Below are positions 35,616-45,829 of a stretch of 64,000 bases of DNA, piece by piece. The notes below the pieces were generated by a model. That model ran no database searches and had not been told where the DNA came from. It was given only the letters and a program-made list of their open reading frames with translations. Every line of letters begins with the position of its first letter. The first letter of the stretch is position 1. The translations under genes were made by a program, and so were the position numbers. Source of the stretch: Vibrio sp. Hep-1b-8 (lineage in GTDB: Bacteria; Pseudomonadota; Gammaproteobacteria; Enterobacterales; Vibrionaceae); NCBI RefSeq assembly GCF_006124995.1, contig NZ_QEWN01000111.1, forward strand, positions 1 to 64,000, written 5' to 3'.

Positions 35616-38465
35616 ATGTCAAACCAAACTCACCCGTCTGATAGCGATGGCCTATATCAACAGTTAGAATCTCTGCTAGCGGTTGAAATTGATCCAAAAC
35701 GCATCATTACTCAACACGCTAAACGTCTCGCTTACGGTACTGATGCCAGTTTTTATCGCCTTGTTCCACGCATCGTATTACGCCTAAAAACACTCGATGA
35801 AGTGATTTATACCATTCAGTGCTGCCGTGAAATGAACATTCATTTTACCTTTCGTGCCGCTGGCACCAGCTTATCTGGTCAAGCCGTCTCTGACTCTGTA
35901 CTGATCACCTTAACGGATGATTGGCGTGGGCATAAGATCATTGATAATGGCAATAAAATCTTGCTCCAACCGGGTGTTATCGGTGCAGATGCAAACAAAT
36001 ACCTCGCTCCTTTCAAGCGCAAAATTGGCCCTGATCCTGCGTCAATCAATACCTGCAAAATTGGTGGTATTGCGGCAAATAATGCGAGTGGCATGTGTTG
36101 CGGTACCGCACAAAACTCTTACCGTACCATTGATTCCATTAAAGTGGTGTTTAGTGATGGCACACTGCTTGATACCTCGTGCAAAGAGAGCATCAGTGCG
36201 TTTCATGCGACCCGCCCGGATATCATTCAAGGTCTCCGTCAACTGGTCGAACAAACGCATCACAACCAAGAGTTGCGTGAACTTATCACGCACAAATACC
36301 GCTTAAAAAACACCACGGGATATGCTCTGAATGCCTTAGTCGACTTTCACGACCCTATTGAGGTGCTAGAGCACTTAATGATCGGTTCTGAAGGTACGTT
36401 GGGCTTTATTGCAGAGATCACTTACAACACGGTCATTGAACATGAGTTTAAAGCGTCGTCTCTGTTGGTGTTTGCTGATATAGAAGAGGCCTGTCAGGCT
36501 GTCGCGACGCTATCACACACACCTGTCGCTGCGGTTGAATTGATGGATGGTCGAGCATTGCGCTCAGTGGCAGACAAATCTGGTATGCCAGAGTTTATCC
36601 AACACCTTGATCTTGAGGCGGCGGCGATACTGGTTGAAACCCATGCCAGTAACCAAGCGGACATTGATACTCAATGCCAACAAATTATGGATTCTCTATC
36701 CGATTACCACATCATTGAATCGGTACCATTCACCCTCGATCCAAAGACGGTTGCTACGCTATGGGGGATCCGTAAAGGTATGTTCCCAGCAGTTGGTGCT
36801 GTGCGAGAGGTAGGAACCACCGTTGTTATTGAAGATGTTGCTTTCCCAGTCGAAAACCTTGCAAACGGCGTACGAGACCTGCAAGCGCTGTTTGATAAAT
36901 ATGCCTACAGTGAAGCGATCATATTCGGGCATGCGCTTGAGGGAAACCTCCACTTCGTCTTTACCCAAGGCTTTGATTCTCAACAAGAGATCACGCGCTA
37001 TGGAAATTTCATGGATGATGTGGCTGAGTTAGTCGCTGTCAAATACCTGGGTTCTCTCAAAGCGGAACATGGCACTGGTCGAAACATGGCTCCCTATGTC
37101 GAGCTGGAATGGGGCAAGGCTGGTTATCAATTGATGCAAAAGATCAAAGCACTTTTCGATCCTCAAGGATTGCTTAATCCTGGCGTCATCATTAATGATA
37201 ATCCTCAGTCACACATTGAAAATCTCAAACCGATGCCTGCCGCTGATCCACTCGTCGATCGCTGTATTGAATGTGGTTTTTGTGAACCCGTCTGTCCATC
37301 ACGTACGCTAACTCTATCCCCTCGCCAACGAATTGTTCTCTATCGCGAATTGCAGCAACGACGTGCTGTTGGAGAAGACACTGCCGCCACAGAGTTGGAA
37401 CAGATATTTGAATATCAGGGGATTGATACATGTGCAGCCACAGGTTTATGCGCTGACCGCTGTCCAGTAGGGATTAACACTGGCGACTTAGTCAAACAAC
37501 TACGCACAGCAAAATATAACAAGTTCACCCCTATTGCTAAGTGGACAGCCGATCATTTTGCGACCACAACGGCGCTAACCCGAGCATCTTTAAAGGCAAA
37601 TCAAATTGCAGTTAAGGTGATTGGAGAAAGTAGCGTGGCAAGCCTAACCAACGGTGTCCGTAAGCTAGCCAACAATAAAACCCCTGTTTGGCTACCTGAA
37701 ACTCCACAAGCCAATCAACATAACATCAATAAAGCGATGAAACTGCTGGTTCGTTCGGATAAGAAAGTGGTCTACCTACCCTCCTGCGCATCACGCACGA
37801 TGGGCCAGCAAAGTGATGCAGCTGATCAGCGCTCACTAACAGAGGTGACATTGTCACTTATAAAGAAAGCAGGTTTTGAAGTGATTATCCCAGAATCACT
37901 CAATGACCAGTGTTGTGGTATGCCTTATGACAGCAAAGGGATGAACGACATTGCACGCAATAAAGTGCAGCAACTTGAGAATGCGCTTTGGAAAGCCAGC
38001 TTGGAAGGTGAATACCCAGTACTTATGGACACCAGTCCGTGCGCAAAACGCAGTATTGAGCATTTCACAAAACCACTGGAAGTCTTAGAGCCAACGGGCT
38101 TCGTCACTAAGTACTTATTGGACCACCTCACCATTACGCCGAAGCAGGAAACCGTCATGTTGCATGTCACGTGCAGCTCTCGCCGTATGGGGTTAGAGAA
38201 TGACATGATCACGCTGGCTAAAACATGCGTTTCCGATGTGGTCGTCCCTGAGCATATATCTTGCTGTGGTTGGGCTGGTGATAAGGGCTTTACCACTCCT
38301 GAGCTGAATCAAGCGGCGGTTCATCCGCTTAAGGCGCAAGTTCCAAAGGGGTGTCAACGTGGATTTAGTAACAGTCGAACCTGTGAGATTGGTTTGTCCC
38401 ACCATAGTGGTATCGCATATCAGTCAATACTCTATTTAGTGGATGAGGTAAGTTCTCCCCAATAA
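35616..38465 (+). CDS. FAD-binding and iron-sulfur oxidoreductase (D-lactate dehydrogenase type)
   Basis: This large respiratory dehydrogenase of 949 residues probably oxidises D-lactate or a similar 2-hydroxy acid. The ATG at 35616 follows AAGGAA; six codons upstream is another possible start. The N-terminal half is a PCMH-type FAD domain (FRAAGTSLSGQAVSDSV) and FAD-oxidase C domain (GHALEGNLHF; KAEHGTGRNMAPYVE). Two 4Fe-4S clusters follow: CIECGFCEPVCPS (Cys550 onward) and CAATGLCADRCPVG (about 608). Two CCG domains end the protein (QCCGMPYDSKG and CCGWAGDKGF). It follows lldD by 100 bases in the same direction, fitting a combined L-/D-lactate utilisation operon. Confidence 0.9.
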   Translation: MSNQTHPSDSDGLYQQLESLLAVEIDPKRIITQHAKRLAYGTDASFYRLVPRIVLRLKTLDEVIYTIQCCREMNIHFTFRAAGTSLSGQAVSDSVLITLTDDWRGHKIIDNGNKILLQPGVIGADANKYLAPFKRKIGPDPASINTCKIGGIAANNASGMCCGTAQNSYRTIDSIKVVFSDGTLLDTSCKESISAFHATRPDIIQGLRQLVEQTHHNQELRELITHKYRLKNTTGYALNALVDFHDPIEVLEHLMIGSEGTLGFIAEITYNTVIEHEFKASSLLVFADIEEACQAVATLSHTPVAAVELMDGRALRSVADKSGMPEFIQHLDLEAAAILVETHASNQADIDTQCQQIMDSLSDYHIIESVPFTLDPKTVATLWGIRKGMFPAVGAVREVGTTVVIEDVAFPVENLANGVRDLQALFDKYAYSEAIIFGHALEGNLHFVFTQGFDSQQEITRYGNFMDDVAELVAVKYLGSLKAEHGTGRNMAPYVELEWGKAGYQLMQKIKALFDPQGLLNPGVIINDNPQSHIENLKPMPAADPLVDRCIECGFCEPVCPSRTLTLSPRQRIVLYRELQQRRAVGEDTAATELEQIFEYQGIDTCAATGLCADRCPVGINTGDLVKQLRTAKYNKFTPIAKWTADHFATTTALTRASLKANQIAVKVIGESSVASLTNGVRKLANNKTPVWLPETPQANQHNINKAMKLLVRSDKKVVYLPSCASRTMGQQSDAADQRSLTEVTLSLIKKAGFEVIIPESLNDQCCGMPYDSKGMNDIARNKVQQLENALWKASLEGEYPVLMDTSPCAKRSIEHFTKPLEVLEPTGFVTKYLLDHLTITPKQETVMLHVTCSSRRMGLENDMITLAKTCVSDVVVPEHISCCGWAGDKGFTTPELNQAAVHPLKAQVPKGCQRGFSNSRTCEIGLSHHSGIAYQSILYLVDEVSSPQ

Positions 38466-38624
38466 ACAGAGCTTAGACATAACTTAACAATAATGAATGA
38501 AACTTCAGTAGCATTCACTTAGATCTTACTCTCAACTCTACACTGTTACACAGACTTAGAGGCAGCGATAGGTTCATAATCAAATTCGATGATGAACCTA
38601 TCAGCCGACAATAAGGAGTAGTTG

Positions 38625-39413
38625 ATGGAGTATGAAATTTTTGTATGTGATGCTTTCACGCAAACAAAATACAGTGGGAATCCTGCTGCTGTGGTTCCCG
38701 TTGGTGAATGGCCAAATACAGAGCTAATGCAGAAAATCGCCGCTGAGAATAATCTTTCTGAAACTGCCTTCACTAAGCAAATTGCACAAGACCACTACGA
38801 AATTCGTTGGTTTTCTCCACTGTGTGAAGTGGATTTTTGTGGCCACGCTACACTCGCTACAGCCTATGTGTTATTCAATCATTTTAATGCAGGTGAAATC
38901 CTGCGTTTTGAAACGGCCTCTGTCGGCCAGCTCGTCGTCGATCGTGATCTAACAGGTCGTATCTGCATGGCTTTTCCTCTACTCACGCCTAGCGCAGAAG
39001 AGATTCCTTCTCTGCTTCTTGAAGGACTATCGATCACACCAACAGAGATCCTACGAAATCAACAAGCATACTTCGCGATCTATGATAATGAACAAGACGT
39101 CATTAATCTCAAAACCAATAGTCACTACCTAAAACAATTGGCTCCCTACGATGTGGTCGCAACCGCTCCCGGAGATGAGTACGATTTTGTTTCCCGTTAT
39201 TTCTGGCCTGCCAATGGAGGAGATGAAGACCCGGTTACGGGTTCCATACACGCTGGATTGGCACCACTTTGGGCTGAACGATTGGCAAAACCTAATCTCA
39301 AAGCTTACCAAGCATCTAAACGAGGGGGGATCTTATACTGCCATGTGGAAGATGATCGGGTCATTGTGTCAGGCTATGCGGTCCTTTACTCTCACGGAAA
39401 GATTTTCTCGTAG
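38625..39413 (+). CDS. PhzF-family isomerase/epimerase-like protein
   Basis: This 262-residue protein of the PhzF family has a diaminopimelate-epimerase-like fold. Signature features are CDAFTQTKYSGNPAAVV at the N-terminus, the catalytic-type Glu in NLSETAFT (about 45-52), FCGHATLATAYVLF, and the second-half DPVTGSIHAGLAPLW. The ATG follows AAGGAG at seven bases. The substrate is unknown; most members outside phenazine clusters are uncharacterised. It is monocistronic with its own terminator. Confidence 0.92.
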   Translation: MEYEIFVCDAFTQTKYSGNPAAVVPVGEWPNTELMQKIAAENNLSETAFTKQIAQDHYEIRWFSPLCEVDFCGHATLATAYVLFNHFNAGEILRFETASVGQLVVDRDLTGRICMAFPLLTPSAEEIPSLLLEGLSITPTEILRNQQAYFAIYDNEQDVINLKTNSHYLKQLAPYDVVATAPGDEYDFVSRYFWPANGGDEDPVTGSIHAGLAPLWAERLAKPNLKAYQASKRGGILYCHVEDDRVIVSGYAVLYSHGKIFS

Positions 39414-39425
39414 TCTTTCGATCTA

Positions 39426-39452
39426 TGGCAGCTAATGCGCAATTAGCTGCCA
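39426..39452 (+). terminator. Terminator after the PhzF-like gene
   Basis: TGGCAGCTAAT-GCGCA-ATTAGCTGCCA is a perfect eleven-base-pair stem followed by GTATTTAT. Confidence 0.7.
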
Positions 39453-39564
39453 GTATTTATCTCAACGTCCAACCCCACATACTTACACAATCTGATATTT
39501 TTTAGGTGCTTTTCTTGGTCGAAAATGGTTAGATTATCTAGCACATCTCGTAACAGGGAGTTCT

Positions 39565-40182
39565 ATGAAAATCATAATCTTACATGGCCTGTATATGCAT
39601 GGTATGGTCATGCAGCCCTTGAGTCACCGCTTACGTGATTTAGGCTATCGCACCAAAATTCTCTCTTACAACACTGTTGCGATTGACGAGAATAAAGTCT
39701 TTAACGCTATCGATAATGCCCTTTCAACGCAAATGCCCAATATTCTGGTCGGGCACAGTCTAGGTGGACTTATCATTAAGCACTACCTACAAGCTCGCCA
39801 ACTTGATCAACAGCAGGTGTCACATGTCGTCACCATTGGCTCTCCGATGCAAGGCGCATCCATTGTAACTCGCATTCAAGAACTGGGGATGAGTGCCATC
39901 CTCGGAAACTCACCATCATTTGGGTTGGCGCAACACGAAGGAACGTGGAATCAACCACAAAAACTGGGATGCATCGCCGGAACACTGCCACTTGGCGCGC
40001 GATCATTACTGATGATGGATAATAAAATGATGTCTGATGGAACGGTCACCGTCGATGAGACCAAGATAGAAGGTATGACCGACCATGTAGAGATTCGCAG
40101 CAGTCATACCAGCCTAATCTACACCTCATTGGTTCCGCAGCAAATTCATCATTTCATTGCGAACAATGCGTTTATCCATTAA
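39565..40182 (+). CDS. Small alpha/beta hydrolase (lipase-like)
   Basis: This 205-residue cytoplasmic alpha/beta hydrolase has the nucleophile elbow GHSLGG with Ser65, the HG oxyanion segment ILHGLYMHG near the N-terminus, and a likely catalytic His in SSHTSLIYT near residue 180. It resembles small lipase/esterase-like proteins of the PGAP1/LipB type. It has no signal peptide. The ATG follows CAGGGAG. Substrate unknown. Confidence 0.85.
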   Translation: MKIIILHGLYMHGMVMQPLSHRLRDLGYRTKILSYNTVAIDENKVFNAIDNALSTQMPNILVGHSLGGLIIKHYLQARQLDQQQVSHVVTIGSPMQGASIVTRIQELGMSAILGNSPSFGLAQHEGTWNQPQKLGCIAGTLPLGARSLLMMDNKMMSDGTVTVDETKIEGMTDHVEIRSSHTSLIYTSLVPQQIHHFIANNAFIH

Positions 40183-40184
40183 AA

Positions 40185-40210
40185 AAGCAGCGATGACTCG
40201 CTGCTTTTCT
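40185..40210. terminator. Bidirectional terminator
   Basis: AAAAGCAGCG-ATGACT-CGCTGCTTTT lies between two convergent genes, with runs of A and T on the two sides. Confidence 0.85.
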
Positions 40211-40214
40211 GTGG

Positions 40215-42971
40215 CTAGGGTTTCGGTGTTAGGGTGTACTTAGTCTTGATACTCTCTTCACCGAAGGCCTGGCTAACCCTCTGTTCAAACTCTGGCTTAG
40301 TGATAGACTTCGTCATCGCATCAACATCGGTCAATGCCTCTATCCCATAGCCATGGATAAGATAACGGGTATAGAACCAGAGTCTTTGCACAGGATCATT
40401 ATCTAGGGGTTGTAACGCTACGGACAGCTGCTTCGCCACCAGATCTAAGTCTTGCTGACTGATTCCCTGCACCATGTCATCTATCACCTTATCTATCGCT
40501 TGATCGATCTTTTTGATATCTTTCGGAGCGACCTGAGCCTCAATAAACCAATCGGTACTTGGCTCCCTGTCTTGAGAAACACTGTACGCATCTGGCGCAT
40601 AATCGAGGCTGAGCTCTTCCCTAACATAGCTGGTCAGTTGCTTTGACAACTGACGTTGGATCATGTCATCGATAAATGCCGTGCGTACACTACTCGCAAC
40701 CGTACTTGGGTTGGTTGCTCGCAACAGATAGAAACTGTTTTGCTCATTATTTAACGGTAAATCAATACGCGGCTTTGGTTGCAATTGATAGCCAGCGGCA
40801 TAAGAGCTTTGTGGCGCATCCTGAAGAGGAATAGAACCGATGAAATGAGTCAGCAGTGGCTCTAGCTCCTCCGCTTGAATATCACCAATCACCACCAGCT
40901 TGTTATTTCGATTAAAGTCATAGAGCTGCTCATAGACTTTCTGCACTTCAACGTCTGTCACCATTGCGAGCTGAGGAGCGGTGATCATACGATGGCGACT
41001 ATCCGCTAAGTAAGCGTTACCGTTGATCGATTTATTCCACTGACCAACAGGTGTCTCTAAGTATGACTTGAGTTCCTCTAGTCTTTCTCGAGCGACGGTT
41101 TCTACCTGACGCTTGTCTACTTTAGCGTTGGTTACAATGTTGAACATGACATTAAACGCATCAGCAAGTTTTGCTCTCGGAGAGGCTATCTCGATACCAT
41201 GATGACTGAACCCAATGAATGGATAGACTTCAATCGTGTTGCGACCAAGGTAAGCATCAAACTGGGAGCCAGTAAACTCACCAACACCACTGCGTGAGAT
41301 CGCAGCCACTGCTAACTCTGACGCTGCGTATAAACTCGGATCGAGTGCCGCAGTGCCGCCTTCACTTGCGTAAATAAACTGAACGTTGTCACCGGCATTG
41401 GCGTCTTGTTCAAACCACACCTCAACCCCATTGGATAGAGTCCAAACGGTAAAGCCCGTATCTGTGATTTGTTTATTTGCAATCGTACCGCTTGATTGAG
41501 GCTGAGCCAGTTCTGATACCGATGTCGCTAAAGCAAGGGGTTTAACTCCCGGTTGTTTAACTTGCTTGCGCAGTTCTGGCAGCTGTTTTTCAAGTGCAGG
41601 AATCGCAGCGGTGTCATCGGCACCAAGTACAATAGCAAAGTCCTGCGACAGCAAATCCTTCAGCGTCATATTGATCTGCTCAATCGAAGCTAGCTGGATA
41701 AACTCATCTAAGCTTTGCTTATAGTCCTGCTTTGACTGAGTCGACTCACCGAGTGAAATGACATTAACCATTTGACTAGCGAAGTCGACTGGAGACTGCT
41801 GTTGCCAATTATAATCAACATTAGTCGCGAGTTGATTAAACGAAGCCATCACCCTTTCGATTTCTTGCGCACTGACACCGTGGTCTCGCAGTGATGCGAG
41901 AGTTTGACTAAACAACGCCTGTGCTTGCTCTCTGTCCGGTGCTGAGAAACTCACTGAAAGCAACGCATAGCGTCGTTCATTCAGGTAATAAGGCGATGAG
42001 TAGAGACTTTGTAAGGGTGCCGCCTGCTCAGTGAACTTAGCATCGAGGCGATTCCAAACTAGCTGTAGTGCAACTTCATCCAGCCACTGTTCATGCAGTT
42101 GACCACGATAACGGATGCTCGCTGGACCACGCTCAACCAATAGGCTCATGCTTGGAGCATCAAATTCGCCAACCTCAGTGGTGAAGTCACGTAATACCAG
42201 CTCGGTATGTTGCTTACTTTGTAGTTTAGCGCTTGACGTTTGCTGCCAAGAACCAAAGTACTTATCCAGCAATGCTTTGGCTTGCTCAAGCTCAATATCA
42301 CCTGTCAGGATGATTTCAGTAGACTGAGGCTGATACCAAGTCTGGTAGAAGGCTCGGATCGACTCTGGTGTTGCACCGTCGACTGACTGCTGATTTCCAA
42401 CTGGGTCGATGTTATCCAGTTGAGTTCCCTTGACTAGAAAATCGTAATACTTACCTTCCAGCGATTTATGCTCTGGGCTAGAACGACGAATCTCACCTTG
42501 AATAACGCCTTTCTCTTTCTCTACTTCATTTGGAGAAAGCGACAAACCATCCGCGATGTCTCGCATCCACATCACCGCGGTTTCGATCTCTTTATTGTCA
42601 GGTAGGTCAAGCTCATACACCGTCTCATAGTAAGAAGTATAAGCGTTCATATCGGCGCCAAAGGTTAAACCTGTCTTTTCAAATAGTTTAACAATGTCAT
42701 TGGTGCTGAAGTTTTTCGAACCATTGAACGCCATGTGTTCCAAAAAGTGCGCGTAGCCTTTTTGTTGAACAGTCTCTTGAGCTGAACCCGCATGGACAAA
42801 CATGCGAATCGACACAGACTCATCGTCCATCGGATATAAGTGGAAACGAACACCGTTTTCTAGCTGTCCGCTTGTCCATTGTGGATCTTGTTGTATTGGG
42901 ACCTCAACTTTAGGTTGACTACAACCGACAAGCAAAAGTGCTAGGGCAAAAAATATTATTCTCATAGCCAT
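40215..42971 (-). CDS. M16-family zinc metallopeptidase, outer-envelope lipoprotein
   Basis: This full-length M16 peptidase of 918 residues probably degrades peptides in the periplasm. A lipoprotein signal (LALLLVGC, Cys17) suggests membrane anchoring. The inverted zinc motif HFLEH (75-79) is intact, with the downstream third-ligand Glu region NEVEKEKGVIQGEI. Two homologous halves are seen, the C-terminal half being non-catalytic as usual. The start could be the second Met (MRIIFF). It is convergent with the hydrolase and single in its transcription unit. Confidence 0.93.
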   Translation of the reverse strand: MAMRIIFFALALLLVGCSQPKVEVPIQQDPQWTSGQLENGVRFHLYPMDDESVSIRMFVHAGSAQETVQQKGYAHFLEHMAFNGSKNFSTNDIVKLFEKTGLTFGADMNAYTSYYETVYELDLPDNKEIETAVMWMRDIADGLSLSPNEVEKEKGVIQGEIRRSSPEHKSLEGKYYDFLVKGTQLDNIDPVGNQQSVDGATPESIRAFYQTWYQPQSTEIILTGDIELEQAKALLDKYFGSWQQTSSAKLQSKQHTELVLRDFTTEVGEFDAPSMSLLVERGPASIRYRGQLHEQWLDEVALQLVWNRLDAKFTEQAAPLQSLYSSPYYLNERRYALLSVSFSAPDREQAQALFSQTLASLRDHGVSAQEIERVMASFNQLATNVDYNWQQQSPVDFASQMVNVISLGESTQSKQDYKQSLDEFIQLASIEQINMTLKDLLSQDFAIVLGADDTAAIPALEKQLPELRKQVKQPGVKPLALATSVSELAQPQSSGTIANKQITDTGFTVWTLSNGVEVWFEQDANAGDNVQFIYASEGGTAALDPSLYAASELAVAAISRSGVGEFTGSQFDAYLGRNTIEVYPFIGFSHHGIEIASPRAKLADAFNVMFNIVTNAKVDKRQVETVARERLEELKSYLETPVGQWNKSINGNAYLADSRHRMITAPQLAMVTDVEVQKVYEQLYDFNRNNKLVVIGDIQAEELEPLLTHFIGSIPLQDAPQSSYAAGYQLQPKPRIDLPLNNEQNSFYLLRATNPSTVASSVRTAFIDDMIQRQLSKQLTSYVREELSLDYAPDAYSVSQDREPSTDWFIEAQVAPKDIKKIDQAIDKVIDDMVQGISQQDLDLVAKQLSVALQPLDNDPVQRLWFYTRYLIHGYGIEALTDVDAMTKSITKPEFEQRVSQAFGEESIKTKYTLTPKP

Positions 42972-43130
42972 ACTTCATTATTATTAAAATCAGCTCAAAT
43001 ATATCCCAAGCAAATGGAAATATTAAATAATTCGTTCTCAATAATGTAATATTCTGATTGAGTTGCAGATTTGAGATAAGGTGCGTATTATTTATCGCAA
43101 TTCGACGATTAACTATTTAAGTGTGTCCAG

Positions 43131-43472
43131 ATGCCTAATTCATGCAGTCAAGTCAATGCGCAAGCTTTCAAATCTACTGAACAAGAGCTGGCACAGGAAC
43201 TCAAACTCGCCGCACAAGCAAAGGCACTCTCCCACCCTGCGCGCGTAAGAATAGTGAAGATTCTACTTAATCTCGAAAAACTGGACGGATGCCTGAACAG
43301 TGATTTGGTGTCTGAGCTTGGATTGGCACAATCAACCGTGTCTGAACACTTGCGCATCCTGAAGCAGGCAAATTTCATCACAGCTCAATCTATCCCACCC
43401 AAAGTTTGCTATCGCGTCAATAAGGCAGAGCTAGCGCAGTTCTCTGGTCTGTTTGGTATGGTATTTAGTTAA
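43131..43472 (+). CDS. ArsR/SmtB-family transcriptional regulator
   Basis: This is a 113-residue winged-helix repressor (LSHPARVRIVKILL, then GLAQSTVSEHLRILKQANFI and VCYRVNKAEL). The classic metal motif ELCVCDL is replaced by GCLNSDLV. Metal sensing of the ArsR type is therefore not evident, although a few cysteines are present (Cys4 and others). Target genes are not adjacent. It is divergent from the M16 lipoprotein, so that gene or a distant operon may be regulated. Confidence 0.88.
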   Translation: MPNSCSQVNAQAFKSTEQELAQELKLAAQAKALSHPARVRIVKILLNLEKLDGCLNSDLVSELGLAQSTVSEHLRILKQANFITAQSIPPKVCYRVNKAELAQFSGLFGMVFS

Positions 43473-43502
43473 CGGTTGCGATGGAAATAGCACAAAAAAA
43501 TC

Positions 43503-43525
43503 AAAGGAGCCATAAGGGCTCCTTT
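43503..43525. terminator. Terminator between ArsR-type and EIIC-EAL genes
   Basis: AAAGGAGCC-ATAAG-GGCTCCTTT is a perfect nine-base-pair stem between two convergent genes. Confidence 0.8.
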
Positions 43526-43539
43526 CGTAAACACTAACA

Positions 43540-45627
43540 TCAGTGATTGCAGATCACCACTTGCTGGCAAACTTGTTCAAACGGCATTGGCTGGTAGAAA
43601 TAGTAACCCTGAATGAGCGCAATCCCTTGTTGAGTTACAAAATCCAACTCCTCTTGTGTTTCCACACCTTCGACGACAATTTCTGCTCCAGTAATACGCA
43701 CGAGCTCACTGGTTAAACGGAACATCTCTCGACCGTTTTTGTGCTTTAAGTTGATGACTAATGAACGGTCAATTTTCACCTTATCAAATTCATACTTGCA
43801 TAAGTGACCAATAGAGGAATAACCAGAACCAAAGTCATCAAGCGCGATTCTAATGCCTTTCTCTCTCAACTGTGTGAAAACACTCCAAGTTCGCTGCTCA
43901 TCTTGAATCAGCAGTTCCTCAGTGATCTCCAGTTCAATTTGCTCATAGTTCAAGGAGCTATTCTCGATTAGCTCAATCACTATTTCAGCAAAATTAGGCA
44001 CAAGAAACGTTTCTGGAGAGACGTTAATCGAAATCTTGAATGTCTTATTGGATGCCAGCGGTGCAACCTCTTGTAACGCTCTTCGGATAACCCATAGATC
44101 TAACTCTGAGGTCAGTCCCAATGTAGCGAAATTGGCGAGAAAATTCGGTGGCGTTATCGTGCCATCTTTGCTTCGGTGTCGAATCAGCACCTCAAGAGAA
44201 GAGACACAGTGTTTGCTATTGTCGATCTGTGGTTGATAGAACAAAACAAATTCGCCATCGTGTTGCAAATCACTAATCTGCTTTTGTGCTCGAAGGTTGC
44301 CACTCATATGAGGCAGTAAACCTATCACACCACCGCTATTCCCCACTTCTTGATAGTTGAAAAACTCATCCGAGGAACCCTTTGAGAACACCGCATGACT
44401 GCCCAACACTCGATCCATCTGCTTAAAAAATGGCAGATAAATCATCATGCCGATGACTATGATGACAAATTGAAGGAGGGCACCACTGATGCTGCCATCC
44501 GTCGCCAGATAGCCACTAAACAAGGTTGGCGTCATCCAGCTAACAAATTGCGACACCGGAGCGACCAACCCAATCCATGTCGCGGTGTAAGCAACTAGAA
44601 TAGCCACCAGTGGTGTGATCAAAAACGGAATGATGAGAACGGGATTAAATATCACAGGCAAGCCAAACAACACAGGCTCATTGATATTAAAAATACTCAG
44701 AATTAACGTCGCGCCAGCTAAGGTGCGATAGCCTTTGTTTTTAGTGAACAACAACATACATAACACTAAGCTAAGCGTGTTGCCTGCTCCACCGATTCCC
44801 GCATAGATATCGTAGAAACTGCTGGTCAGTATAGGCAGTTCCTCTCCCATAATTTGATACATAGTGAAGCTATCTAATGAGAGTTGATACAATTCTTGTT
44901 TGTAACCCGCGAGTAAGATGTGGCCGTTAATACCTATTGTCCACAACAGATTTCGTACTAACTCATACCATAGACCACCAAGCAACGAGTCAACACCAAT
45001 GGTAGGAACCAGCTCCTTCACACAAGACATTGAATAAAATGCACCACCAAGGTAATGCCCCAGTGAAACATAGAGGGCCACAATCAAAACCGTGCCAAAT
45101 ATCAAGTTGATCGACTGATCGACGACATTCGGTAAGCCAGACTCCATGTAGACTCTTCGTCGGGTCAACTGCTTTACCGTCAAAGCTACGAGTAGAGGCG
45201 TAATGATCGCCAGCGGGTAGTTATCCGGTAGAATCGAACCGGTATGAAGTAATCCCCACTCATTAGATAGGATGACGTAGATCAGCAGCGAAGGCGTAAT
45301 AACATTGGTACGCGAGATGTTATGTAAACGCGCTAAAAATAATGAATAGTAAATTAGCAGGAGTATTGGAAAGAGCTTCCACACAAGTTTGCTAATAAAC
45401 ATCAGATAGTTTGCTTGGGATTGAAAACCAAGCTCCGCCAGACCACTACTAATGAGCATAGCAAAGGCAGAAAGCAGCGAAACCGGCAGCAACATCACAA
45501 AGACATTACATAAGCCGTTCAGATAAGCGTTTTCCGAAAATCGGGTAAAAACGCGATAGATAAAAGAGGTGTTCATTAAGGAAATTAATAGCCAATAGAT
45601 TAAAGAATTTACGCACTTGGTGCGCAT
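43540..45627 (-). CDS. PTS EIIC-like membrane domain fused to an EAL phosphodiesterase domain
   Basis: This is an unusual inner-membrane protein of 695 residues. Residues about 20-430 are a sugar-PTS EIIC-type transporter domain of the lactose/cellobiose group: many helices, GINGHILLAG, GGAGNTLSLVLCML, and FNINEPVLFGLPVIFNP at the sugar site. Residues about 455-690 are an EAL domain with the catalytic pattern complete: LEVLIRHR (EVL for EAL), ISINVS, LEITEELL, LDDFGSGYSS, KIDRS, EGVET and QGYYF. No EIIA or EIIB parts are present here or next door. I infer a sugar-sensing c-di-GMP phosphodiesterase. The start may instead be Met18 (45576); neither start has a clear ribosome site. Confidence 0.88.
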   Translation of the reverse strand: MRTKCVNSLIYWLLISLMNTSFIYRVFTRFSENAYLNGLCNVFVMLLPVSLLSAFAMLISSGLAELGFQSQANYLMFISKLVWKLFPILLLIYYSLFLARLHNISRTNVITPSLLIYVILSNEWGLLHTGSILPDNYPLAIITPLLVALTVKQLTRRRVYMESGLPNVVDQSINLIFGTVLIVALYVSLGHYLGGAFYSMSCVKELVPTIGVDSLLGGLWYELVRNLLWTIGINGHILLAGYKQELYQLSLDSFTMYQIMGEELPILTSSFYDIYAGIGGAGNTLSLVLCMLLFTKNKGYRTLAGATLILSIFNINEPVLFGLPVIFNPVLIIPFLITPLVAILVAYTATWIGLVAPVSQFVSWMTPTLFSGYLATDGSISGALLQFVIIVIGMMIYLPFFKQMDRVLGSHAVFSKGSSDEFFNYQEVGNSGGVIGLLPHMSGNLRAQKQISDLQHDGEFVLFYQPQIDNSKHCVSSLEVLIRHRSKDGTITPPNFLANFATLGLTSELDLWVIRRALQEVAPLASNKTFKISINVSPETFLVPNFAEIVIELIENSSLNYEQIELEITEELLIQDEQRTWSVFTQLREKGIRIALDDFGSGYSSIGHLCKYEFDKVKIDRSLVINLKHKNGREMFRLTSELVRITGAEIVVEGVETQEELDFVTQQGIALIQGYYFYQPMPFEQVCQQVVICNH

Positions 45628-45829
45628 CCATTGCCTGACGCAGCATTTTCCTTAATGAAATTTTTTGTATCCGTAAGCTGCGCACAAAGCTCCGAATAGA
45701 CTACCGAGCTCATATAGGCAATTGCGCGCACCATACTCCATTTTCCGAAAAAACTCGAACTAGGTTATCTATCGACACGACAACCAATTGCAATTAAACC
45801 GATCACATAACGAGCAAGGCTGACGCTAT

